Shown here: positions 1-6,855 of the stretch, piece after piece
Numbering within the stretch: the stretch's first letter is position 1
Layout: every line of letters begins with the position of its first letter
DNA from: Saprospirales bacterium
Lineage (GTDB): Bacteria; Bacteroidota; Bacteroidia; Chitinophagales; Saprospiraceae
DNA length: 64,000 nt
Assembly: GCA_016711045.1 (NCBI GenBank)
Contig: JADJTT010000006.1
Span: 62,001 to 126,000 of the forward strand
Reading direction: 5' to 3'
Notes under the pieces: model-generated
The model's database searches: none
What the model saw: only the letters and a program-made list of their open reading frames with translations
Told to the model about the DNA's origin: nothing
Translations under genes and position numbers: made by a program

Positions 1-1908
1 GAGGTCTTTTCGAGTTCGTTGGCTTTGGTTTCCAGTTGGGTCACCAGGGCACTGTCACGGTCAGCAATAGGTTGACTGTACTGAGTGGCGAGTCGGCGTT
101 GGTAGCCTTTAAGGCTATTGAATTTTTCGGTAGCGCTCTCTTCTGTAAGAGCCAATTGTTTGATCCGGCCTGCGGCCTGAAGGAGGAATCCTTTATAAAA
201 AGGCTGTTGTCGTAGCAGATGGGGATTAATTTTCACGGTCAGCAATTTGGGTGTAGGAAAGGGTTTGGTATAGGCTTTTTGAATACAGGTTCAGGTAATT
301 GAACAGTTCCCGTTCGGAAAGGTGGTACAAGGCTTTTCAATCAGGCGCTTGTTGACAATGGACAGTTCAAGGAAGAGCGGCTCTGCTTTTCGTATTGACC
401 CATGCTATGGTACAAAAACCGCCAGGTCATTCAGGATTCCGGCATATTCGGGATGGTCTTTTTCCAGGGCTTTTTTCCCGGATGACTTTGGCTTCGAGGA
501 AGAGAGGTTCGGCTTTTTTCATATTGGCCCATGCTATGGTACAAAACCGCTAGGTTGCGCAGGCTATTTGCATAACCGGGATGTTCCTTACCCAGGGCTT
601 TTTCCTGTATGACTATAGCTTCGAGGAAGAGCGGTTCAGCTTTTTCGTATCCACCCATGCTATGGTAAAGAAGTGCTAGGTTGCTCAGGCTACTGGCATA
701 ATTAGGATGTTCCTTACCCAAGGTTTTTTCCCATATGGCTTTGGCTTCGAGCCAGAGTGGTTCAGCTTTTCAATTTGGCCCATGCTATGGTACAAACTTG
801 CCAGTTGTTCAGGCTTGTTGCATAATTAGGATGTTCCTTACCCAAGGTTTTTCCCATATAGCTTTGGCTTCGAGCCAGAGTGGTTCGGCCTTCCGTATTG
901 GCCCATTTGGTTGTACAGTACCGCTAGATTGCTCAGGCTTGTTGCATAATCGGGATGTTCCTTACCGAGTGCTTTTCCCGGATGGCTTTGGCTTCGAGCC
1001 AGAGTGGTTCGGCCTTTCCGTATTGGCCCATTTCGGTGTACAGTATCGCTAGATTGTTCAGGCTGGCGGCATCCGTCGGATGTTCCTTACCGAGTGCTTT
1101 TTTCCCGGATGGCTTTGGCTTCGAGCCAGAGTGGTTCGGTTTTTTCATGATGGCCCATGTTCCAATAAAGTATCGCCAGGCTGTTCAAGCAATCTGAATA
1201 GAAGGAATGGGTCCGATTGTTCAACCGAACTTCAAAAATCTCTTTGGCTTCCAGATAGAGTGTCTCTGACTTTTCGTATTCCCCATTTCGGTGTACAGTA
1301 TCGCCAGGTTGATTAGGCTTCCAATATAATTAAGATGTTCTTTGCCAAGTTTTTTTTTCCCAGATGGCTTTAGCTTCGAGTTCGAACGGTTCGGCTTTTA
1401 AGCACTGGCCCATGTCTTTGCACAGAAGTCCCAGGTAGGTCAGGGCTGACGGCATAATCAAGGATGGTCCTTACCCAGGGCTTTTTCCCGGATGGCTTTG
1501 GCTTCGAGGAAGAGTGGCTCGGCTTTTTCGTTTTGCCCCCATACTATAGTACAGCACTGCCAGTTATTTAGGCTCGTTGCATAATCGGGATGGTCCTTAC
1601 CCAGGCTTTTTCCCGAATGGCTATGGCTTCGAGGTACCATTTTCTGCTTCCTGATAATCTCCTTTAATATGCAGAACTCTTCCATGGTTAAAACCACAAC
1701 TGCCATAGGCTGCAGACTCCCGCCCAGTTTTTCAGGGCTTTTTTTCTGCTTCTTCATTGACTTCAAGGCTTGTTGGTAATCACCCTGTCCTGTCAGCGCA
1801 CGCGACACCTGAATAAGGCTATCCACCTGCAGGATGGCAGTGGAATCAACTGTTCGGCTATAAAATAAATGGAAAAAAAAAGAACAAAGGGGTTAGAAGG
1901 GGTTTCAT
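1..1908 (-). pseudogene. TPR-CHAT protein gene, multiply frameshifted, 3' end off window
   Basis: Reading leftwards from an ATG at 1908, the gene starts with a signal-peptide-like stretch (MKPLLTPLFFFF), then runs into 42-residue tetratricopeptide repeats of the kinesin-light-chain type, with the recurring phrase ALGKEHP-YA-SLNNLA-LY. The last 200 bases encode FYKGFLLQAAGRIK and LETKANELEK, which I recognise as the linker before a CHAT (caspase-like) domain; that domain would lie beyond position 1. The 126-bp period is broken: the repeat mark at 584, 710, 834, 958, 1083, 1338, 1467 and 1592 gives spacings of 126, 124, 124, 125, 255, 129 and 125. The length changes sit mainly in the poly-T run of each Lys codon cluster and in the T9 run of the signal peptide (1873-1881). 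Only fragments remain open. Family identity is fairly sure; whether the breaks are real decay or sequencing error is open. Confidence 0.75.
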
Positions 1909-2000
1909 TAGGGTAATTTTTTGGGGGACAAAACGGTATCATTTAAAGGTAAATTTTTTCTCCTTTTTTTTCAAAAGGAAACATACTAAAACCGAGTGGG

Positions 2001-2034
2001 TTGGGACTGCAGGCGTGCCACGCGCTAGTCCCAA
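2001..2034. repeat. intergenic palindrome TTGGGACT...AGTCCCAA
   Basis: An 8-bp outer stem (TTGGGACT 2001-2008 with AGTCCCAA 2027-2034) encloses a 5-bp inner stem (GCGTG 2013-2017 with CACGC 2019-2023). There is no T-run after it, so it looks more like a repetitive intergenic palindrome than a terminator. Confidence 0.5.
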
Positions 2035-2125
2035 GTGATTTTTCTTCGGTATATCAAATGATGGTAGCAGCAATTTATGATCTCTCAACTGGTCGTAAAT
2101 TTTCTATGGGGAGTGGGGATAAATA

Positions 2126-2160
2126 AAAAGCCTGCACAACTGGCTGTTGTGCAGGCTTTT
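2126..2160. terminator. bidirectional rho-independent terminator
   Basis: A perfect 15-bp stem, AAAAGCCTGCACAAC with its complement, has a 5-base loop TGGCT, with an A-run on one side and a T-run on the other, so it can act on either strand. It is not directly behind an intact gene, which suggests that a gene once ended here. Confidence 0.75.
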
Positions 2161-2412
2161 CTGTGCCCCCTGCAGGGTTTTCACTCCCTTTTGTTATTCA
2201 ACAAGTTATGGCGTTACTTTTTTTGCCGGATATGAAACCAGCACGAAAAAATGCCTTGTTTTTTGGCGGAATCCACAGGGAAGTTCTCATATCCTTCCGC
2301 AACGCCTGCGCAAGCTGGCCGCCGTTTAAATAGCTATTCCCCGTTTCCTCCATTCAGATGCTTTGCGGCGTATTCTCCAGCTTGACAAAAAATCTCGACC
2401 ACGGGAACAATG

Positions 2413-2441
2413 GCTTTACTATTTTGGTACAATAGTAAAGC
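2413..2441. promoter_or_regulatory. 11-bp palindrome ahead of lipoprotein gene
   Basis: GCTTTACTATT (2413-2423) and its exact complement (2431-2441) flank a 7-base spacer. A T-rich stretch follows, and the ATG of the lipoprotein gene is 29 bases downstream. It could be an operator, an attenuating hairpin in the leader, or a terminator reading rightwards; no gene lies just upstream on the plus strand, which favours a regulatory role. Confidence 0.45.
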
Positions 2442-2470
2442 TTTTATTTTTTCATCAAAAATCTATTACC

Positions 2471-2899
2471 ATGATGTACAAAATGCTATTTGTTATCGTC
2501 CTTTCTACGGTATGGATGTCCTGTGATGATTTACTTGATATTTCAATCGATCCTGTCGAGTCGGTGGCGCCCGATTTTGTGAAAGGTGAATGGACGGTTA
2601 AGAAGTTCAAAGACGGGCTGGAAAATGAGACTTCTTCTTTTGCAGGGATTGTGTTGGTCTTTAACCCGAACGGTATCTTTGAGATGCGGCAGGGCGCCGA
2701 TCTGATTGCCGACGGCTCCTGGGGACTGACCGATGGAGATCAGAGACTGGATATCCGTGTGCCTGCCTTCGCGAATGAGGATGAAAGTCTGGGAGAAGAC
2801 CTGTACGAGGTTGCCGACGATTGGCGGCTGCATCGTATCTCAGACGATGAAATGCACTTGAAGGGAGGAAATGAGTCTTTTGAATTGTTGCGGCAGTAA
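2471..2899 (+). CDS. small lipoprotein, lipocalin-like hypothetical
   Basis: The open frame extends upstream to 2363, but the ATG at 2471 begins a clear type II signal: a short hydrophobic run ending in the lipobox-like TVWMSC, so the mature protein starts at a Cys near residue 16 and is probably anchored in the outer membrane or periplasm. The mature part of about 125 residues contains WTVKKFKD, VLVFNPNGIFEM, GSWGLT and MHLKGG, a pattern of short beta strands like the lipocalin-type small lipoproteins of Bacteroidota. No catalytic motif is visible and I cannot assign a function. The gene stands alone, with an 11-bp palindrome 29 bases upstream and a 140-bp repeat beginning 35 bases after its stop. 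Confidence 0.65.
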   Translation: MMYKMLFVIVLSTVWMSCDDLLDISIDPVESVAPDFVKGEWTVKKFKDGLENETSSFAGIVLVFNPNGIFEMRQGADLIADGSWGLTDGDQRLDIRVPAFANEDESLGEDLYEVADDWRLHRISDDEMHLKGGNESFELLRQ

Positions 2900-2934
2900 A
2901 TTCCCGAAACGCCATCTTTCGTCTCTTTTCCAAC

Positions 2935-3074
2935 TGCGGGTATGAAACCTGGTACGAAACCTTCCAAATACAAAGGGGGAATGCCTGGATGATGATTTCC
3001 GGACATTCCTCTATCTATTTGAAAATCAAGTAGTAAATCTGAAAAAATTAGGGGTTGAATTTTCTTTGTGGTCC
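2935..3074. repeat. 140-bp direct repeat, copy A, ending at tRNA 3' sequence
   Basis: This block matches 3841-3980 along its whole length with an estimated identity near 85 percent, in the same orientation. It ends in GTGGTCC, which in the other copy is the 3' end of the intron-containing tRNA gene. Just beyond, 3075-3105 keeps faint similarity to the rest of the tRNA 3' half (AGGAGCTCTACCTCC, TGATT). A hairpin follows at 3106-3141. The toxin-antitoxin module lies between the two copies. Confidence 0.75.
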
Positions 3075-3197
3075 AGGAGCTCTACCTCCAGGGCGTGATT
3101 GGTGAGCCCTGTGTCCTTCAAGGAATAATAAGGACAGGGGCCGAACTTTTCGAATGTGGCCAATTGTTCTATCTTTATAGAATGTAAAATCTGACAA

Positions 3198-3419
3198 ATG
3201 GATGAAATAAGTGTAAAATTTGGCTTGTTGGATCCCCATAAAACGCCAGAAATTCTGGATTTTCTTGATTTCCTGCTCAGCAAGCAGAAAAAAAAAGAAA
3301 GGAAGTTTCAAGTCTTACAAGGAGCAAATCCTTCAGGTTTCTACCTGGAGTGAGGAAGATATTTCTGCAGTACAAACCAATAGCAAAAACTGAGTCAATG
3401 GCAAGCTCCGGAATGGTAG
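3198..3419 (+). pseudogene. DUF2281-like antitoxin gene with two compensating frameshifts
   Basis: From the ATG at 3198 the frame reads MDEISVKFGLLDPHKTPEIL then DFLDFLLSKQKKK, the start of a DUF2281-type antitoxin. It then runs into an A9 tract (about 3287-3295) that holds one base too many; the family-like sequence continues one frame over as SFKSYKEQILQVSTWSEEDI. After an A5 tract near 3385, one base short, the original frame returns and ends in LSQWQAPEW before TAG at 3417-3419. Repaired, the protein would be about 74 residues. The toxin ATG (3413) overlaps this stop, as is usual for such pairs. Read as given, the product is truncated. Family recognition is from memory of the motif pattern. 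Confidence 0.7.
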
Positions 3420-3789
3420 CCGATTCTAGTATTTTCATTGAATTTCTGAGGGCTACAGACAAAACGAAAACGAAACTTTATCAATTACCAAATGATGCCG
3501 AACTGTATGTTTCGGTAGTTACGCTCTACGAATTATTGATGGGCGCTACGGACGAGATCAAAAGCGTGATGTTAAACTGCTTACTGAGCCGCTGCTTATT
3601 CTTCCGTTCACGAAACCCATCGCCGAAAAAGCTGCCGAAATATACCACTACCTTCGAAAGCGTAATCAAATGATCGAGTTCAGAGATATTTTTATTGGTG
3701 CTACGGCTATTGTTAACGATCTTCCTATCCTTACTCATAATGCAAAACACTTTGAGCGGATTGATGAGCTGACTATTGTGAATTCATAG
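3413..3789 (+). pseudogene. PIN-domain (VapC-like) toxin gene with one frameshift
   Basis: The ATG at 3413 begins MVADSSIFIEFLR, the first strand and first acidic residue of a PIN ribonuclease; YVSVVTLYELLMG supplies the second conserved acid. At the AAAA tract 3560-3563 one base is missing. The next frame continues with LLTEPLLILPFTKPIAEKAA, FRDIFIGATAIVNDLPILTH and NAKHF, the third acid and the C-terminal PIN block, and stops at 3787-3789. Repaired length is about 126 residues, normal for VapC-type toxins. PIN toxins cleave RNA, often tRNA; with this break the product would lack its C-terminal active-site half. A longer frame starts upstream at 3350, but the overlap with the antitoxin stop supports 3413. 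Confidence 0.75.
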
Positions 3790-3840
3790 AAGTGACTTTT
3801 TTACGGCCAACCCAAGTACCGAAGCCTCCAACTTTTTCAT

Positions 3841-3980
3841 TGCGGGGTATGAAACCCGGTACGAAAAACTTCAAATACAAAGGGGAATGCCTGGATGATG
3901 ATCTCCAAACATTCCCCTATCTCTCTGAAAATCAAGCGATAAATCTAAAAAGACTATGGCTTTAATTTTCGTTGTGGTCC
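3841..3980. repeat. 140-bp direct repeat, copy B, abutting the tRNA gene
   Basis: Second copy of the repeat at 2935-3074. On the minus strand it is the tRNA 3' end plus its downstream flank. The distance between the copies (906 bp) holds only the toxin-antitoxin pair, so either a tRNA with its flank was duplicated and one copy decayed, or the module came in with an attachment-like duplication at the tRNA gene. Confidence 0.75.
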
Positions 3981-4325
3981 CTGCAGGGCTCGAACCTGCG
4001 ACCCTCTGATTCCCCTTCCAACGCTTTCACGATGGGGTAGGACTATATCACCACCATATCCTGGATATAAATCCGGGACTTAGGCGGGGGGCGTTCGTGG
4101 AGGGCTTATTGGTTGGTTATCCTCACCCTCTAGTCTCTGCACCTTCCAGGCTACAAAAAAAAAACCATTCACCTGGCTTGGCTCAGGATTGCCATCAGCG
4201 CGACCTGTTAAGGTTTCCCTGAATTAACCCCCTTCGCACCCACCGATTTCTCGATGGGGGCACCTTTGGTAAACTATTTTACCGGTTGATGAGTCAGATG
4301 CTCTAACCAGCTGAGCTAAGGGACC
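3975..4325 (-). tRNA. tRNA with CAU anticodon (probably Ile2), split by a group I intron
   Basis: The 5' exon (4325-4289) reads GGTCCCT, then TTAGCTCAG and GGTTAGAGC of the D arm, then TCTGACTCAT ending in the anticodon CAT (4291-4289). The 3' exon (4011-3975) resumes with AATCAGA, closing a 5-bp anticodon stem with loop CT-CAT-AA, followed by a T arm GCAGG-TTCGAGC-CCTGC and acceptor strand AGGGACC plus discriminator A. Joined, the exons give a normal 74-nt tRNA; CCA is not encoded. The acceptor and D arm resemble the lysidine-modified isoleucine tRNA (E. coli ileX begins GGCCCCTTAGCTCAG), so tRNA-Ile2 decoding AUA is favoured over elongator Met. The gene is disrupted by 277 bases directly 3' of the anticodon. 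Confidence 0.9.
4012..4288 (-). ncRNA. group I self-splicing intron inside tRNA(CAU)
   Basis: Read on the minus strand, the insert shows the ordered conserved boxes of a group I intron: P box AATTCAGGGAAACC (4225-4212), Q box AATCCTGAGCC (4190-4180), R box GCAGAGACTAGA (4140-4129) and S box GATATAGTCC (4049-4040). GACTA of R pairs with TAGTC of S to make P7, and TCAGG pairs with CCTGA to make P4. An 8-bp hairpin with a GAAA loop (CCCATCGA..TCGGTGGG) fits P2. The 5' exon ends in T and the intron ends in G, as group I splicing requires. The boxes resemble the small tRNA introns of cyanobacterial tRNA-Leu and Azoarcus tRNA-Ile (subgroup IC3 type). No homing endonuclease fits in 277 nt. A T10 run (4164-4155) lies in a peripheral loop. 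Confidence 0.92.
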
Positions 4326-4418
4326 TCTTCTGGCGCTGCAAAAATACGTTTTTCAAATTCGTTGTGCAAGTGGGATTTTTTGTATCTTTCGAAAAGCTCC
4401 AAACCAAAGACCACGATC

Positions 4419-5504
4419 ATGCGAAATCACCTCGTCTTACTGTTTTTGTTCCTGTGTGTCGGGCTGTTCGCGCAAGACCGCATAGCTCTCGACAATCCTT
4501 CATTTGAAGATACGCCGCGTGCAGGCGCCCTGCCTTCGGGCTGGGATGAAGCCAACTGCGGGCCCCTTGATCAAACCCCTCCCGATATCCATCCCAACGA
4601 CCTGCCTCCGTATCACTTCTTTGGCGTCAAGCTGCGGGCGTATGATGGGTGGAGCTACCTCGGGATGGTAGTCCGGGAAACGGGCAGCCGGGAGGCCGTG
4701 ACCCAAAAACTGGCCATTCCGCTTGAAGCAAATGGGCGCTATGCGTTCAGCCTTTTTCTGGCCCGTTCGGATACCTATGTCAGCGGTATCCCCGGCGATG
4801 CATACCGGCAGGCGGACTTTACCCAGCCGGCAGTGCTCCAAATCTGGGGCGGCATGGAACCCTGCGAAACCGGCGAACTGCTGGCGCTGACGGTCCCGGT
4901 TGAGAATACCTCCTGGCTGGAGTACGCATTCACCCTGGAACCTACACAACCCTGGACCTACCTCACGTTTGAAGCCTCCTGGGAGGGGGGTCGCACCTAT
5001 AACGGACACATTCTGCTTGATGATTGCTCCAGCCTCGTTTCGCTGCCCAGGAAGTTCACCCGGGAAGAACTGGAAACGCTGGATGCGGAGGGGTTGGAAA
5101 AAGTAGTCCTGGAAACCATCGACCAATATCAAAGCATGGGTATGCTTTCCGATTTGACGACTGTGCCCCACATGGGCGTTTGCTTCATAACCCGGCAGTT
5201 TGAAAAACAGGCAAAAGAAACTGGTCTCCGTCGCCTGGTGATGAACACCCCTTTCGCTGCGCTCTCTTCCGATATCCGCGCGCTGGAGGCCATCCGGCTG
5301 GAAAAAAACCTGGCGCTGCTCAAAGATGTCACCCGCCTCTCCCTCCAGGATAGTAAGGAGATCAGCCCCACTGAATATCAGTACTTCGAACGTGCCGATA
5401 TGACTTTCCGGGAAAATGAAGCGGTGGAGTCGATACGGGCGAAGCGACTGGAGTATATCCAGTTGCATCGCGGGGAGCTCATTGGGGAGTTAGTGGAATT
5501 GTAA
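4419..5504 (+). CDS. secreted protein, NPSFED jelly-roll type, paralog 1
   Basis: The frame is open from 4362, but the ATG at 4419 gives a standard signal peptide (HLVLLFLFLCVGLFAQ), so export is likely. After it comes a domain of about 200 residues opening with ALDNPSFEDTP and containing LPSGWDE, TPPDIHP, SYLGMVVRE, AYRQADFTQPAVLQIWGG and ILLDDCS, a beta-rich module seen in Saprospiria surface and OmpA-family proteins and resembling carbohydrate-binding jelly rolls. The C-terminal 130 residues (from FTREELETLDAEG) are helical and faintly resemble DUF4375. No enzyme motif is seen. The next gene is a clear paralog, so the pair arose by tandem duplication. Its start lies about 95 bases from the tRNA 5' end, on the other strand. 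Confidence 0.7.
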   Translation: MRNHLVLLFLFLCVGLFAQDRIALDNPSFEDTPRAGALPSGWDEANCGPLDQTPPDIHPNDLPPYHFFGVKLRAYDGWSYLGMVVRETGSREAVTQKLAIPLEANGRYAFSLFLARSDTYVSGIPGDAYRQADFTQPAVLQIWGGMEPCETGELLALTVPVENTSWLEYAFTLEPTQPWTYLTFEASWEGGRTYNGHILLDDCSSLVSLPRKFTREELETLDAEGLEKVVLETIDQYQSMGMLSDLTTVPHMGVCFITRQFEKQAKETGLRRLVMNTPFAALSSDIRALEAIRLEKNLALLKDVTRLSLQDSKEISPTEYQYFERADMTFRENEAVESIRAKRLEYIQLHRGELIGELVEL

Positions 5505-5522
5505 TGAATAAGGGATTAATGG

Positions 5523-5565
5523 GGATTAGAAGGGATTGTGGGAGTCAGCTAATCCCTTCCAATCC
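5523..5565. terminator. hairpin between the two paralogs
   Basis: GGATT and GAAGGGATT (5523-5537) pair with AATCCCTTC and AATCC (5551-5565) around a 13-base loop, giving 14 pairs with one unpaired base on each side. It follows the first paralog and precedes the second by 25 bases; it may be a weak terminator or an mRNA-stabilising stem. Confidence 0.5.
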
Positions 5566-5589
5566 TCATGAAGTACCAACTTTTTTTTT

Positions 5590-6777
5590 ATGAAAACCCT
5601 ACTTATTTTGCTGTTATTCCTCAATGCGTTCCTGATGGCTCAGGAGCCCATTTATTTGAAAAACCCGTCGTTCGAAGATTCTCCCAAACAGGGCGCCCCG
5701 CCACAGGGATGGACCACTTGTGGGTTTGATGGGGAAACCCCTCCGGATGTGCAGCCGAGTGGAGATATCCAGTACACGTTTTTCGGAGTGACCCAAAGCC
5801 CCTATGCAGGAAAGACTTACCTGGGCATGGTCACCCGTGATAACGATACCTGGGAGTCGGTGAGCACCAATTTAAAGGAGCCGCTCCGGAAAGGAGTGGA
5901 GTACCAGTTCAGCCTCTTCCTTTGCCGGTCGAATAAATATATAAGCCAGAGCCGGCTGGATTTCAAAGCAACCAACTATACCACGCCGGCTGTTTTGCGC
6001 ATCTGGGCAGGCAATGGGAGCTGTCCCTCCGGCCAGCTATTGGCACAATCCCCGCCGATCGACCACAGCGACTGGCGGGAATACCGCTTTACTTTTGTTT
6101 CAGATGGAGAATGGGAAGTCTTCCGACTGGAAGCCTGCTTCGGTCCGGATACCGGCGGCTGGCCTGCCAACGGCAATATCCTGGTTGACAATTGCTCGGC
6201 TATCGTTCCGGCGGGATCGGAGGTTTCCCTCCCGGAAACTTCCGCCTTGCCTAATCTGCCACCGACTACTCAGAAATTGGTTGAAAATATGCCCCCACCA
6301 TACAGGCCCTTCAACCCGGAAGCGCCGCTCCCTGCCAAAACAGATCCGGTTTTCACCGTTGCCGAACTCTTGGTCATGGATGCCGAACAATTGGAAGATT
6401 ACCTGGTTTGGTGGTTTCAGCAACCGAAGCCATTGAAAGGCTATAGTTGGATGGTTTTTAATGTGTGGAAATTTGAAACGGCAGTGGAAGAAACAGGCCT
6501 GGTCTCTGTGATCGAGTCCCTCGGCTTTTCCGAATTTGGCGTGCTGGTGGAAGACCTGCAAAGCATCGGCGCAGAAAAAACGCTCGAATTAGTCGAGCAG
6601 GTCGGCCGTATCTCCCGGAAGCCGGAGAATCTTCGGAGCGCCGAGGAGCAGGCCCTCTACCTCGCCGCCGACGATATTTTCGGGGATAATGAGATCACAG
6701 AGCCGCTTTGGCAAAAACGCCTGGAATATATCGAAACACACCAGAAGACAATCGCTAAAGAATTGGGTGCTCATTAG
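5590..6777 (+). CDS. secreted protein, NPSFED jelly-roll type, paralog 2
   Basis: Starts with a signal peptide (LLILLLFLNAFLMAQ) and then YLKNPSFEDSP, PQGWTTCGF, ETPPDVQPSG, TYLGMVTRD and NYTTPAVLRIWAG, matching the upstream gene block by block. A proline-rich linker (about residues 225-255) leads to a helical C-terminal domain beginning FTVAELLVMDAEQ, with FSEFGVLVEDLQSIGAEKTL that weakly recalls DUF4375 proteins. The product is 395 residues, about 35 longer than its paralog, mainly because of the linker. It probably acts outside the inner membrane. The substrate is unknown. It converges with trmB, with a 20-bp palindrome between them. Confidence 0.7.
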   Translation: MKTLLILLLFLNAFLMAQEPIYLKNPSFEDSPKQGAPPQGWTTCGFDGETPPDVQPSGDIQYTFFGVTQSPYAGKTYLGMVTRDNDTWESVSTNLKEPLRKGVEYQFSLFLCRSNKYISQSRLDFKATNYTTPAVLRIWAGNGSCPSGQLLAQSPPIDHSDWREYRFTFVSDGEWEVFRLEACFGPDTGGWPANGNILVDNCSAIVPAGSEVSLPETSALPNLPPTTQKLVENMPPPYRPFNPEAPLPAKTDPVFTVAELLVMDAEQLEDYLVWWFQQPKPLKGYSWMVFNVWKFETAVEETGLVSVIESLGFSEFGVLVEDLQSIGAEKTLELVEQVGRISRKPENLRSAEEQALYLAADDIFGDNEITEPLWQKRLEYIETHQKTIAKELGAH

Positions 6778-6835
6778 CAAAGGTGTCGCTCCTACGGAGC
6801 TTTTTCCGCATCTCGCATCCTCTTCACTCTTCAGA

Positions 6836-6855
6836 GGGCGCAAAATTTTGCGCCC
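6836..6855. terminator. 20-bp perfect palindrome between convergent genes
   Basis: GGGCGCAAAATTTTGCGCCC lies directly before the trmB stop codon and 58 bases after the stop of the paralog-2 gene. A smaller hairpin, GCTCC-TAC-GGAGC followed by TTTTT (about 6788-6805), is just upstream and would terminate the rightward gene. Confidence 0.55.

Larger units (their letters stand above)
1909..2470. other. intergenic region with three hairpins, no gene seen
   Basis: This 560-bp stretch separates the divergent TPR-CHAT gene and the lipoprotein gene at 2471. I see no convincing coding frame. It contains three palindromes listed separately (2001-2034, 2126-2160, 2413-2441) and, near 2217-2256, a partial diverged copy of the repeat found at 2935 and 3841 (shared core ATGAAACC..G.ACGAAAAA). 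Confidence 0.6.

Noticed and set aside
500..1700. Possible CRISPR array from regular repeats
   Set aside because: The 126-bp period is that of 42-residue TPR units, the units vary by many substitutions, and there are no short conserved repeats with unique spacers.
3106..3141. Remnant of a second group I intron behind repeat copy A
   Set aside because: The hairpin (GCCCTG.GTCCTT with AAGGACAGGGGC) is not one of the core pairings, and none of the P, Q, R, S boxes occur in 3075-3400.
4500..5468. Minus-strand open frame of 322 codons opposite the first NPSFED gene
   Set aside because: Lacks a signal, motifs and a plausible upstream region; composition is typical of antisense reading of a GC-rich gene.
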